Assembly: GCA_030266015.1 (NCBI GenBank)
Contig: JAJDHD010000008.1
Span: forward strand, 1-64,000
Length of the DNA stretch: 64,000 bases
Source: Christensenellaceae bacterium OttesenSCG-928-K19
Lineage (GTDB): Bacteria > Bacillota > Clostridia > Christensenellales > Christensenellaceae
Direction: 5' to 3'
The position numbers and the translations under genes are program-made. Below the pieces are notes generated by a model that did no database searches, was not told the DNA's origin, and worked only from the letters and a program-made list of their open reading frames with translations. Shown one piece after another: positions 6,979 to 16,631 of this stretch (position 1 is the stretch's first letter; each line of letters starts with the position of its first letter).

Positions 6979-8826
6979 ATGATAAAGAAGCACAGAATCA
7001 TGATCTGCCTCTTCACAGCACTGGTGTTCCTGTGCTCTTTTCTGCTGAACGGATGCTCTGCTTTTCGGCTGCTGGGAGAGCTAACAGATGCGGCGATAGC
7101 GGAAATTGAAAACAGCGCCCCCACCGCTACCCCAGAGCCGCTGCCCAGTGCCCCGGAGCCATCCGTTTCTGCCAACCCACAGGAGGACGCTGAGGAAGAG
7201 GAACGCCGGCTCACCTCTTTTGACGACATGGAATATGAACGGCCGGACGCAACCGAGACAATCCGGCGCATAGAAGAGATCAATTCCAGCATTGCAGCCA
7301 GCGAAGACTTTGAAGCGCTGGAAGCGTTGTTGGAAGAAGCTGTCGACCTTTATTATCATTTTCTTTCTATGGGCACATTGGCGTCCATTCATTCTTATAT
7401 GGATTTAAGCGACGACTACTGGCTGGAAGAAGAAAAACACATCTCCCAGAACTACGCGGGTGTACAGCTTTCCTTCCAGAAGCTATACCATACACTATTT
7501 GACTCCTCTTTCAAGACCCAAATAGAAGAGGAATGGGGCGAGGATTACTTTGACGCGATTGACGACATGGAGTATGTCAACGAGGAAACAAAGCCACTCT
7601 ACGAGGAAGAAGCGCTGCTCACAAGCAAGTATATAGAAAAAGTCACAACCGCTGCTGTAGACTATAACGGCGAGCAACTGACTTACTCGGATATTATGTC
7701 TCTGGCGGATTATGACGAGCTAAAAAGCGCCCTTTTGGCTTGGTATGACGTCTATAACCCCGAGCTTGGCCAGCTTTACATCGACCTTGTAAAAGTCCGC
7801 CAAAAGATTGCCCAGGCCCTGGGATACGACAGCTATACCGACTTAAGCTTCGACGGCGATTACCCGGATTATACTCCCGAAATGGCCGAGCGTTATCTTG
7901 ACGATATTGTGAAATATGCCGTCCCTGTGTTCCAGCAGCTTGCTTACGACGGACTTGTATACAGCCCCTCGGTATCCATGGAATATGAAGAGTTTTCCGG
8001 CTTTCTGCGCGACGTCCTCCACAACCTTTCCCCCGACCTGCTGGAGACATATGACGTTATGGAGCATTACGGCCTGATTGATTACGAACCCCGCTCCTTC
8101 AAGGAATCCGGCGCGCAGACAACCTATATCTACGATTATGACGCACCCTTTATCCTGATGAATTATGAAGACGACGCTTCCAGCATGTCCACGCTTGTGC
8201 ATGAATATGGACATTTTAATGAATATTACCTTACCAGAAACGAGCTTGCCGCTTCGCTTGATACGGTGGAAATCTTTTCGCAGGCGCTGGAGCTGCTTGT
8301 AGCCAACCATTACAGCTCATCCGTTGGCGACGAGGCCGGGTATCAAATGCTATATGATATTGTATCCGATACCTTTACCTCCTATGTGGAGCAGCCTTAT
8401 TACACCGCAATGGAGCTACAGGTCTATTCACTTGACCCGGACACCCTAACCGTGGATATGCTAAACGAAATCGCCCGGCAAGAATCCGCGCGCTTTGGCC
8501 TGGATATTTTCTGGTTTGACGAATTCCATTTATATGACTGGGTAACGTTAGTTCATATTTATGAATATCCATTCTATACATTGTCTTATTCCACCTCGGC
8601 AGATGTATCACTGCAAATTTGGGAAGCCTCCCTGCAGGATGAAGCGCAGGCCGTTGATATTTATTTTGACCTCCTCTACCGCGAGGAGAGTGATAAATTC
8701 ATCGAAAACGTGGAGGCGGCAGGCCTCACCAGCCCGTTTGAGACGGGGCGCGCGCAAGAGGTTGCCGACTTTGCACAAAGAATGCTGGTGAATGAAGACT
8801 GGCCGGGATGGCAGGATGCTGCATAA
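6979..8826 (+). CDS. M3-family oligoendopeptidase lipoprotein
   Basis: A 615-residue exported zinc peptidase. The signal peptide ends in a lipobox (LLNGC, Cys near residue 26), followed by a Pro/Ser/Ala-rich linker. The M3 catalytic site VHEYGH lies near residue 408 with the downstream glutamate in EIFSQALE. Overall length and helical character match PepF/oligoendopeptidase F. Most PepF enzymes are cytoplasmic, so a lipid anchor places this one outside the membrane, acting on peptides at the cell surface. The start ATG follows a weak AAGGAT. The MAP-type catalytic residues look intact. Confidence 0.85.
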   Translation: MIKKHRIMICLFTALVFLCSFLLNGCSAFRLLGELTDAAIAEIENSAPTATPEPLPSAPEPSVSANPQEDAEEEERRLTSFDDMEYERPDATETIRRIEEINSSIAASEDFEALEALLEEAVDLYYHFLSMGTLASIHSYMDLSDDYWLEEEKHISQNYAGVQLSFQKLYHTLFDSSFKTQIEEEWGEDYFDAIDDMEYVNEETKPLYEEEALLTSKYIEKVTTAAVDYNGEQLTYSDIMSLADYDELKSALLAWYDVYNPELGQLYIDLVKVRQKIAQALGYDSYTDLSFDGDYPDYTPEMAERYLDDIVKYAVPVFQQLAYDGLVYSPSVSMEYEEFSGFLRDVLHNLSPDLLETYDVMEHYGLIDYEPRSFKESGAQTTYIYDYDAPFILMNYEDDASSMSTLVHEYGHFNEYYLTRNELAASLDTVEIFSQALELLVANHYSSSVGDEAGYQMLYDIVSDTFTSYVEQPYYTAMELQVYSLDPDTLTVDMLNEIARQESARFGLDIFWFDEFHLYDWVTLVHIYEYPFYTLSYSTSADVSLQIWEASLQDEAQAVDIYFDLLYREESDKFIENVEAAGLTSPFETGRAQEVADFAQRMLVNEDWPGWQDAA

Positions 8827-9040
8827 GCGGCAAAACAATTCCCCTTTTAAGCAAATAGCAAAATGAAAAGCAGCAATGTGCAGAACGCTATATAATACGC
8901 GCTGCACAGCCGTTTTTTGCGCTTACCGACTCCACTGACCTTTGTGAAACCACAATAAATTTTACATAACCCTGATGAAAAGCCCGGATAAACCGTGTAT
9001 ACTGTATCATGTAATAAAACAGATACGGAGACTTTTAACC

Positions 9041-10762
9041 ATGCGAAAATCCAGAAAGATCCTTCTCATTATCATTGCAGTTGTCGTGGCTTTGGGCGCA
9101 ATAGGCGGCACTTATTTTTATGACAGGCGGTATGGCCGCAAAACGGCGCAAAACCTGCCGGTGCAATATAACGCGGCCGCCCTTGAAAACGCCAATGCGC
9201 AAACTCCCGCTGCCACAGCCGCAACAAACCCAAGCAACCTGGGGTTTGCCACAAAGCTGATGCTGGATGGCACAGAGGTTGCGCCGGACGGCTTCAGCAG
9301 GGAAAATGAAATCAGCTTTAGCAATGGCAACAGCTACACAGACGCAGAAGGGATCATCACCTTCCGCGGCAACAATTACAGGGATTCCGCCAGCTATGGC
9401 AGCCCTGCAATCGCCCAGGCAAAGCTTTCTGCCGAATATTGGGAATACAAAACAGGATCGCTGCCCAAGGGCGACCTGACGCAGGCAAAAGGCTCGGACG
9501 AATGGTCGGGCAGTGGGTGGACAGGCCAGCCACTAATTGTTAAGTGGGATGAGCAAACAAAGCAGGTCATGAACCTGTACCCTGAAAAGAAAGAAAAAGC
9601 CAATTTGGTGGAAGTGATTTATGCTACGATGGATGGCAATGTTCACTTCCTGGATTTGGAAGACGGCACGGCCACGCGCGACAAGCTGAATATCGGCCTG
9701 CCGTTTAAAGGCGCTGGCGCGCTTGATCCGCGCGGATACCCCATCCTCTATGTGGGCGCGGGCGATTCCCTTCCCTCCTCCGTAAACAACGGCCAGGCGC
9801 GCGTATTTATCTATAGCCTTGTCGATTTCACCTTGCTGCATGAATTTGGCGCAAGTGATCCCTTCTCCCCGCGGGAATTCCACGCATATGACAGCTCTGC
9901 ATTTGTGGACGCGGAAACGGACACACTGTTGTATCCGGGCGAAAACTCTATACTATATACCATGAAGCTTAACACGGAATATGACCCGGCCACAGGCGCG
10001 CTTTCCATTGACCCGACAGAGGAGGTAAAGTGGACGTATTCCACCGACCGCACCAGCGAAGAATCCTTCTGGTGGGGCATGGAGGACAGCGCGTCTATCT
10101 GGGGCGGTTATATGTATGTTTGCGACAACGCCGGAAATATGATGTGCATTGACCTTAACACCATGCAGCTTGTGTGGGCGCAGGATATTATGGACGACGC
10201 AAACGCCTCACCCATCTTTGAAGAAGACGCAAACGGAAACAAATATGTCTATGCCGCTCCCTCGCTGCATTGGCAGCAGGACCCCAAAACAAATACAGGG
10301 CGTATTTCCATATACAAGCTTAACGCCATGACTGGGGAAATTATATGGGAAAAGCCCTATGAGGTGCATACTGTGGACGGTATTTCCGGAGGTGTGCAGG
10401 CTACCGCCGTGCTGGGGCAGGGCAAAATAAGCGATCTGCTGATTGTGCCTGTGGCGCGCACCCCGCAAAAGCGTAACGGACAGCTTGTCGCGCTGGACAG
10501 GGAAACAGGCGAGGAGCGTTGGGTGTTTGATATGGCAAATTATGCCTGGACTTCTCCTGTTGCAATATACGCCCAAGATGGCACGGCGTATATCGTACAA
10601 TGCGATTCTGCCGGAAACATCCATTTGCTGAACGGCATGGACGGCACGCTGCTGGATACACTCAGCATCGGTTCTAACATTGAGGCATCGCCCGCTGTAT
10701 ATGAAAATACAATAGTAGTAGGCACAAGGGGCAAGCAAATTGTGGGCGTGACCATTGAATAA
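9041..10762 (+). CDS. Membrane-anchored PQQ-like beta-propeller protein
   Basis: A 573-residue protein starting MRKSRKILL with one N-terminal membrane helix (about residues 7-24), an Asn/Ala/Thr-rich linker, and an extracytoplasmic body of repeated Trp-docking propeller blades. Examples are LVWAQDI, IIWEKPYE and ERWVFDMANYAW, each followed by a SP-type strand. These are PQQ-like/BamB-type repeats, which normally serve as protein-binding platforms; the quinone ligands are not apparent. The frame is open to 8975, but GGAG ten bases upstream supports the ATG at 9041. A strong terminator follows. The partner is unknown. Confidence 0.75.
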   Translation: MRKSRKILLIIIAVVVALGAIGGTYFYDRRYGRKTAQNLPVQYNAAALENANAQTPAATAATNPSNLGFATKLMLDGTEVAPDGFSRENEISFSNGNSYTDAEGIITFRGNNYRDSASYGSPAIAQAKLSAEYWEYKTGSLPKGDLTQAKGSDEWSGSGWTGQPLIVKWDEQTKQVMNLYPEKKEKANLVEVIYATMDGNVHFLDLEDGTATRDKLNIGLPFKGAGALDPRGYPILYVGAGDSLPSSVNNGQARVFIYSLVDFTLLHEFGASDPFSPREFHAYDSSAFVDAETDTLLYPGENSILYTMKLNTEYDPATGALSIDPTEEVKWTYSTDRTSEESFWWGMEDSASIWGGYMYVCDNAGNMMCIDLNTMQLVWAQDIMDDANASPIFEEDANGNKYVYAAPSLHWQQDPKTNTGRISIYKLNAMTGEIIWEKPYEVHTVDGISGGVQATAVLGQGKISDLLIVPVARTPQKRNGQLVALDRETGEERWVFDMANYAWTSPVAIYAQDGTAYIVQCDSAGNIHLLNGMDGTLLDTLSIGSNIEASPAVYENTIVVGTRGKQIVGVTIE

Positions 10763-10818
10763 GCCGCAAAAAACATAATGTATTATATATGATATACACA
10801 ACAGAAGTGTACAGCGTT

Positions 10819-10845
10819 AAAAGCAGGCTTTTTGCCTGCTTTTTT
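10819..10845 (+). terminator. Intrinsic terminator
   Basis: AAAAGCAGGC and GCCTGCTTTTTT arms with a TTTT loop follow the propeller gene by 56 bases. Confidence 0.85.
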
Positions 10846-11881
10846 CATTTCAACAACAGTATTTCAATACGTTTTTTATGATTATTCTAAAAAACTAGCT
10901 GCATTGCAGTGTGCTGTTGTCTAATTTCCCTTTTTATTGTACACAGGCATAAAACAGATGGCTCGCCATCCGTATCCTGAAGCCCTGCGCACACAAAACC
11001 CGCCGGAGAACAAGCGTTCTATCTGCTTTGAAAATAGCTTATGCACATTCACAAGCTATTCTGATCACTCCCCACTTCTATACACTATTCAATTCTAATT
11101 TATGCGTTTCGGCTCACAATTCGTTTGCTTTCGACATAATAATCAGTTTATGCCCCCACCAGTCCACTTTTGGCGTTTCTGTTATCTCGTTTGCTCCCTG
11201 CAAACAGATCGCCAAATTCACCAAGTATAGATGCCCTGCAATCGAGCGGAAGCACTCTTCATGTAAACACGTACCTCAGCATGAACAGTGCCGCATAAAA
11301 CAAAGGCAATGATATTTGGCATAACCCAATAGAATAGAAATTCCTTTGGCAAGACTTTCACTCATATCCCTTTTATACTGTCAAATTTCCTATTTTATTC
11401 CTCATGGCATCTGCCACCGCGCCCACGCACTGCCTTTTGCCGCCAATTTTACATTTTTCTATCCCAATTTACATTGCAAATAGATACATAAACATTTGAT
11501 ATACTTTATGTTTTTTTGATTTCATCCATGTTTACACTTGTCTTTTTTATTAAAAAACACAACGGAACTTTCACTTCAAATCGCTTTGCGATGGGCTTTT
11601 TCAACATTCCTCAAACCATACGCCGCGCCATGCAATAAGCACCTCTGTCAAAATTTGAGTCTTCCCTTTAGGTTGTTACTATACACCAGCCCGTTCTTCG
11701 CCTTTCTCCTGTTTTTCGCAAAACATCGTAATATTCCTGATTATGTTTTATATTTTTGTATTTTGTGTATAATCATTTTAATTCGTGTTATATTGTATTA
11801 TTTTAAAGATATTATCATGTATTTATGAATCCCCTTCTTCCCTACCTATACCGGTATCCTTCACCCCTGCCCATACATTCA
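10846..11881. other. One-kilobase AT-rich gap
   Basis: About 1.04 kb with no gene I can support. Two frames (11028-11312 and 11538-11828, plus) are open but lack ribosome binding sites, have poor composition and match nothing. No tRNA, riboswitch or repeat family was recognised. It may hold a decayed gene or an unrecognised RNA. Confidence 0.5.
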
Positions 11882-13153
11882 TTACAGCTCTATATAGGCG
11901 TCACGCTCCGCGCCCACAGACACATAACGCACCCTGCTGGCCGTCATTTTTTCTATATAGCGCACATAATCCAGCGCTTCCCTTGGCAGGTCTGTCGGCT
12001 TTCGGCAACCAGAGATATCTGTATGCCAGCCCTTTACATATTCTATAACGGGCTTGGCCCCGCTTAAGGCATCCCCCACCGGGAATTCCTGGGTCTGGCG
12101 GCCTTCCACCTCATATGCCACGCACACGGGTATTTTATCCAGATAAGACAAGACGTCCATTTTTGTAAGCGCAATCTCATCGGCGCCTTGCACCCTCACG
12201 CCATAGCGCGATGCAACAGCGTCAAACGCCCCTACACGCCGCGGTCTGCCCGTAGCCGCGCCATATTCCCCCCCCTGTTTCCGCAGCTCTTCCGCTTCTC
12301 CGCCAAACATCTCTGCTGTGAACGGCCCTTCTCCCACACAGGTGGAATACGCCTTCATAATACCAATTACATTTGTAAGCTTTCTGCCCGGAATTCCCGA
12401 GCCAATCGGCGCATATGCCGCAATTGTAGAGGAGGACGAAGTATAAGGGTAAATGCCAAAGTCGATATCCCGCAACGCTCCAAGCTGCGCTTCAAACAAT
12501 ATATCCTTGTTTTGCCCGGCGGCTTGCTCCAAATACCGGCCGGTATCACATATAAACGGCTTAAGCTGGTTTCCAAACTCGCGCAGCCATCCTGCGACGG
12601 CCTGCGTTTTTACTTCGCTTTTTTCATAGGACTTATGAATCGTCAGGTTTTTCCATTCCACAATATCCGCCACCTTGGCGTCCAGCGTTTCCTGATAAAG
12701 CAGGTCGCCCATGCGAATGCCCTTTTTCATATACTTATCGCCATATACAGGTGCGATTCCCCTGCGCGTAGAGCCGTATTTGGCATCTTTTAGTCGTTCT
12801 TCCTCCAATATATCCTGCTGCACATGGTATGGTGTGCAAATAATAGCGCGATCTGATATCTTCAGGTTTTCCGGCGTAATTTTTATGCCCGCTTGCTGTA
12901 GCCTGCCTAGTTCCCCGCAAAGGTGTTCCAAATCAATCACCATCCCATTGCCCATCACATTTATAACATCCGGGCGCAGTATGCCGGATGGCACCAGGTT
13001 TAGTATAAATTTACCCTGGCTGTTGATCACTGTATGCCCGGCGTTGTTGCCCCCCTGGTATCGCACCACCACATCATATTTCCTGCTCAAAAGGTCTACC
13101 ATACGACCCTTTCCCTCGTCTCCCCAATTAATTCCTACAATCGCTGTTAACAT
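11882..13153 (-). CDS. purA: Adenylosuccinate synthetase
   Basis: A 423-residue enzyme joining IMP and aspartate with GTP to form adenylosuccinate, the first committed step to AMP. The P-loop variant GINWGDEGKG at the N-terminus (usually GxQWGDEGKG), the NNAGHTV motif, the IGSTxKGI-like region and the C-terminal KxxRVRYVSVG block are all visible, and length is normal. The ATG at 13153 follows GGAGAG at about 10 bases; a TTG at 13171 is in frame but would lie on that sequence. The Q-to-N change in the P-loop neighbourhood is uncommon but conservative. Confidence 0.92.
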   Translation of the reverse strand: MLTAIVGINWGDEGKGRMVDLLSRKYDVVVRYQGGNNAGHTVINSQGKFILNLVPSGILRPDVINVMGNGMVIDLEHLCGELGRLQQAGIKITPENLKISDRAIICTPYHVQQDILEEERLKDAKYGSTRRGIAPVYGDKYMKKGIRMGDLLYQETLDAKVADIVEWKNLTIHKSYEKSEVKTQAVAGWLREFGNQLKPFICDTGRYLEQAAGQNKDILFEAQLGALRDIDFGIYPYTSSSSTIAAYAPIGSGIPGRKLTNVIGIMKAYSTCVGEGPFTAEMFGGEAEELRKQGGEYGAATGRPRRVGAFDAVASRYGVRVQGADEIALTKMDVLSYLDKIPVCVAYEVEGRQTQEFPVGDALSGAKPVIEYVKGWHTDISGCRKPTDLPREALDYVRYIEKMTASRVRYVSVGAERDAYIEL

Positions 13154-13710
13154 CACTTTCACACTCTCCAATACAATTTATCCGTACTGCTTTATGTAGC
13201 ACACACAATATACGGTAGCCTTTGCCCAGGTGTTGTCCGTTTTGTGTCTTTGCTTTCCCCGGGCACAGAAATACATAATATTCCTTATACGCCTAACAAA
13301 TTCCATCTGCCATGAATCATTTTTGCTGCTGTTGAATGCAGCTCTACTTTCTTCTTTTGCTTGTCTACTACCTGCTTGCATAATTCACAAATATCGTTAC
13401 TCCGTTACACAGTCATATTTTAACGCTGCGTCCTATCCATGTCAATGTGTTTTTGCAATATCTCTGTCGACTTATTTCATAATATGTTTATTATCCATTA
13501 TGCATTGGCGTATTTTTGCAATTTCCTACACCCTAATTTCATTTTAATCTATAAAGGTTGCCACATTATGTAGCATACACCGCGCGCTTAAGGCAAACAT
13601 ACTAAAAAACGCTTGCGCAAGTGTTTTTTCCGCCCCATGATTCAATTCCCCGGTAAATGGGTATTTATGATATTGAAGCAATATGTAAACAGAAAGAGGG
13701 AAATATACCC
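13154..13710. other. Intergenic with a 26-bp palindrome
   Basis: No gene is supported between purA and the 54-residue ORF. At 13604-13629 a near-perfect palindrome centred on TTGCGCAA with A6 and T6 ends could act as a bidirectional terminator or an operator. Confidence 0.45.
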
Positions 13711-13875
13711 ATGGATGAGAAAAACAGTTGTTTTGTAAAACCGGAGGGCACCGAGGATAAGGCGCTGGATGTTGTGGAAGCCTGGCACGATGCAACAAAA
13801 AACGATGTAACCGGCAGCTATTCCGGTTTGGATGAAGATTGCGGTGCGCCAGAGCAAGATGCGGACGATCTTTAA
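13711..13875 (+). CDS. Small acidic protein, 54 residues
   Basis: Starts MDEKNSCFVKPEG after AGAGGG at nine bases. It is strongly acidic with two cysteines and no membrane segment or known motif. It has its own terminator 25 bases downstream, which supports a real transcription unit. The frame extends upstream to 13657 but the ribosome binding site favours 13711. The function is unknown. Confidence 0.55.
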   Translation: MDEKNSCFVKPEGTEDKALDVVEAWHDATKNDVTGSYSGLDEDCGAPEQDADDL

Positions 13876-13900
13876 GCAATCAGTGAACCACATGCACAAA

Positions 13901-13930
13901 ATAAGCTGTCTAGGATAGACAGCTTTTTAT
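13901..13930. terminator. Intrinsic terminator, convergent genes
   Basis: AGCTGTC and GACAGCT arms with a 7-base loop followed by TTTTTATT, between the 54-residue ORF and the PatB-type gene that converges on it. Confidence 0.75.
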
Positions 13931-13942
13931 TATGAAACCCGG

Positions 13943-15118
13943 TCATCTTAACACCTGATATAGCCGTTCCAATCCCTGCTCCAGCACCTTTTGCGGACAT
14001 GCTATGTTAATTCGCTCAAAGCCCGAACCGCCCTTGCCAAAAATATATCCTTCATCAAAAAACAACTGTGCTTCTTGCGTCATTCTGTTCTCCAGTTCCG
14101 CATCTGTCATTTCCAAACGCCGCATATCCAGCCATTGCAGATAAGTGCCTTCTAGCGGCGTCACTGTGATATCGGGCAGGTTTTTGGCAACAAAGCTTTC
14201 CACAAGCTTGCTGTTTTTGTAAAGCACGCTTATCAACTCCTCCAGCCATGCCGCGCTGTTGTTATACGCTGCCTTACAGGCTTCATATGCCAGCACATTC
14301 AGCTCTATCAACCCAATCTTCATTTTTTCCGCGTGGAATTTTTCGCGTAGCCCTTCCTCCTGTATTATAATATTGGAAGCCTGCATTCCTGCAAGATTAA
14401 ATGTCTTGCTGGGCGCGGTAAGAATGACGCTGTTACTGCCAAAGCCTTCCTTGGCCGTGGAAAAAACAGTATGCCTGTATCCCGGCATAACAAGGTCGCT
14501 GTGAATTTCATCCGCCACCACGAGAACACCATGCTTTTCACACAGCTCGCCCACCTGCCGCAGCTCGTCCTTTGTCCACACTCGTCCCACCGGGTTGTGC
14601 GGGCTGCAAAGCAGCAGCATTTTATTTTGGGGATTTCGCACCTTGCTTTCAAGATCTTCAAAATCTATTTCATATCTTCCGCCGCGGTTTATCAATTCAT
14701 TTTGCACCAGCACCCGCCCATTATTTTGCGCCACCAAAAAAAATGGGTAATACACGGGTGGCATCACAATCACGCCATCCCCCGGCTGTGTAAACGCGTT
14801 GACGCACAGCCCCAGCCCAATCACCACCCCTGGCGATGTTTCGATCCATTCTGGGCGAACCTCCCAACCATGACGGCGGCGCATCCACCCGCATACCGCT
14901 TCAAAATACGCGTCTGTTGGCTCTGTATACCCCAAGGCAAGCCCGCCAACCGCATCCTGAAGCCCACACACAATCTCCGGCGCTGTCACAAATTCCATAT
15001 CCGCCACGGAAAAGGGCACAATCCCCCGCTCTACCTGTGGGTTTTTCTTTTTCATTTCAAGCCATTTTGCCGAGCCGGAATTACTCCGATCCCTCACTGT
15101 TTCAAAGTCATATTTCAT
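13943..15118 (-). CDS. PatB/MalY-family PLP-dependent C-S lyase
   Basis: A 391-residue fold-type I aminotransferase-like enzyme. The N-terminal RxxTxSxKW-like segment (RSNSGSAKWLEM), GVVIGLG, the CSPHNPVGRVW motif, DEIHSDLV and the PLP lysine in APSKTFNLAG are diagnostic of the PatB/MalY group, which cleaves cystathionine or cysteine to pyruvate, ammonia and a thiol. Some members also act as aminotransferases or regulators. GGAAGG precedes the ATG at 15118 and the frame upstream of it is not needed. It lies between a terminator and the hemerythrin gene and appears monocistronic. Confidence 0.88.
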   Translation of the reverse strand: MKYDFETVRDRSNSGSAKWLEMKKKNPQVERGIVPFSVADMEFVTAPEIVCGLQDAVGGLALGYTEPTDAYFEAVCGWMRRRHGWEVRPEWIETSPGVVIGLGLCVNAFTQPGDGVIVMPPVYYPFFLVAQNNGRVLVQNELINRGGRYEIDFEDLESKVRNPQNKMLLLCSPHNPVGRVWTKDELRQVGELCEKHGVLVVADEIHSDLVMPGYRHTVFSTAKEGFGSNSVILTAPSKTFNLAGMQASNIIIQEEGLREKFHAEKMKIGLIELNVLAYEACKAAYNNSAAWLEELISVLYKNSKLVESFVAKNLPDITVTPLEGTYLQWLDMRRLEMTDAELENRMTQEAQLFFDEGYIFGKGGSGFERINIACPQKVLEQGLERLYQVLR

Positions 15119-15167
15119 ATCTGTACCTTCCTGTGATGCTATTATAGCATATGGACGTTGCCGGAAC

Positions 15168-15201
15168 AAAAAAAGCCACAGCTGCGCAGCCACGGCTTTT
15201 T
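15168..15201. terminator. Intrinsic terminator after hemerythrin gene
   Basis: AAAAAAGCC and GGCTTTTT arms with an inner GCTGCGCAGC dyad; T-runs are present on both strands. Confidence 0.75.
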
Positions 15202-15218
15202 ACTCAATTTCTTATCTT

Positions 15219-15764
15219 TTATTTCAGGTTGCTGAACCTAGCTGTCTTGCGCTGGATCTCGTTTGGCCTGTTTTCCAACGCTTCCTCCAGTTGCTCTTCA
15301 CGCGTTTTGGCAGCAGCCTCTGCCGCAATATTATCCGCGGCCTTGTTTACATATGCCGGGGTGATCCCTGCCTCATCCGCTCCATATTTATAAAAATAAG
15401 CAAACTCCATATCGTGGATTATTATATGCTGCACAAACCATTCGTCAATAAACTTATCAATAAGCTTGCCTGCCTGTGCCAGCTCCCCGCCTTTCAAAAT
15501 CTTTTTCTTAAGCGTTTCGAACTGCGCCGCGTAATATCGGTGGTAGGACTTGTGCATACCCCACTTGGGATAGCCTGTGGTTTGGTGCAGCTTTTGTTCT
15601 TCATCCAAATGCATAAGCAAGTATTTACCAAAATATTCAACCAAACTGGGAATGCGCGCCGTATCTTTCTGATCCCTGAGCTTCTCCAGCCGCCGAAATA
15701 TCTCTTTATGCTGGGCGTCCATTTCCTCTACGCCAGTTTTAAACAAATCATCCCAAATTACCAA
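15219..15764 (-). CDS. Bacteriohemerythrin
   Basis: A 181-residue di-iron protein. The metal ligands are visible in order: MDAQHKEIF (His19), HLDEEQ (His and Glu), GMHKSYH, and HIIIHDMEF (His and Asp). This four-helix bundle binds O2 reversibly and in anaerobes is thought to buffer or sense oxygen or NO. A C-terminal Ala/Glu-rich helix of about 45 residues extends past the fold. The start is a TTG: WDDLFKTGVEEMD includes the conserved N-terminal loop, so a later ATG would truncate the fold. Confidence 0.88.
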   Translation of the reverse strand: MVIWDDLFKTGVEEMDAQHKEIFRRLEKLRDQKDTARIPSLVEYFGKYLLMHLDEEQKLHQTTGYPKWGMHKSYHRYYAAQFETLKKKILKGGELAQAGKLIDKFIDEWFVQHIIIHDMEFAYFYKYGADEAGITPAYVNKAADNIAAEAAAKTREEQLEEALENRPNEIQRKTARFSNLK

Positions 15765-16103
15765 CGTCTAAACACCGCCCCATCAAGCAGGCTTTATCCG
15801 CCCGCTTTTTATTTTCCCGCTACCCTGTTTTTATGTTAATATCCAATGAAAATTAACATTTTATTTGGACACTATCATTATACTGTACTTTCATCTTTCC
15901 CGCAATACAGTTTTTTTGGGTATTCCCGCATTTAATTTCGTATTTTATCATTAATGCAAAAATCTGTCTTTTTTTCCGCTTAGTACTGCGATTGATTTTA
16001 GAATATTCATCATTTTCTCATATATTCTAATGCTTATGCAAGTGCACGCCTATATATGCAAAATCCTTACCTGCCTCTGTGCAATAGACAAACTGGCGGT
16101 ATC
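15765..16103. other. Intergenic AT-rich, no gene seen
   Basis: About 340 bases between two minus-strand genes. I see T-rich tracts and no convincing ORF or RNA. Confidence 0.4.
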
Positions 16104-16130
16104 AAAAAAAAGCGCTTATCAGCGCTTTTT
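16104..16130 (-). terminator. Intrinsic terminator
   Basis: AGCGCT arms with a four-base loop; on the minus strand the stem is followed by seven T, 30 bases after the 94-residue ORF. Confidence 0.8.
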
Positions 16131-16162
16131 CATAATAGTTACCTGTTTTTTTACAATATCGG

Positions 16163-16447
16163 CTATGCTGACCACACGCGTTGCGACGTAAGCGCATCAA
16201 ATTGTGGCTCTGTGCTGTATGCGCCTGCCGAGGACGCGCTAAGGGAAAAGAAATCGCCATTACCCAAAACCTGCTCTGCTTCATCCGCTTTTCTGGGAGC
16301 GGTAACGCTGCGCGTTTGCATTGCGCTTTTCACTTCCTGAACAGGCGTTACAGGCGAAACCGGGCCTGACCCGCGTGCACCGGAAACGCCGGGCAAACCT
16401 GCCACACCAGATATTCCTGAAATTGCGCCAATCGCATAGCCTGTCAT
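16163..16447 (-). CDS. Gly-rich small protein of unknown function
   Basis: A 94-residue ORF with an excellent AAGGAAGG ribosome binding site and its own terminator. The first 30 residues are dominated by Gly, Ser, Val and Pro with near-regular glycine spacing (GISGVAG, LPGVSGARG), followed by a Pro/Thr-rich segment and a polar tail ending SQRVWSA. It has no signal peptide or transmembrane helix that I can see. No family was recognised. Confidence 0.55.
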   Translation of the reverse strand: MTGYAIGAISGISGVAGLPGVSGARGSGPVSPVTPVQEVKSAMQTRSVTAPRKADEAEQVLGNGDFFSLSASSAGAYSTEPQFDALTSQRVWSA

Positions 16448-16631
16448 ATAAGACCTTCCTTACTGCTTCACTTTGCATATACTCTACCATGCAAAAAGCC
16501 CAGTGTCAACGGATCTTCACACTTTTGTTACAATGCAAAAGCCCTACCCCGGCGGCCTGCGCTGCTATCCTTTTGAACCTTGCAGTTATGAATAATATCG
16601 AGTATTAGTATCCCTTCCCCTTTTCCATCTA

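Noticed and set aside
11028-11312. 94-residue ORF in the 1-kb gap
   Set aside because: No ribosome binding site, odd composition and no recognisable fold.
11538-11828. 96-residue ORF in the 1-kb gap
   Set aside because: Phe/Ile-rich reading of AT-rich DNA without a ribosome binding site.
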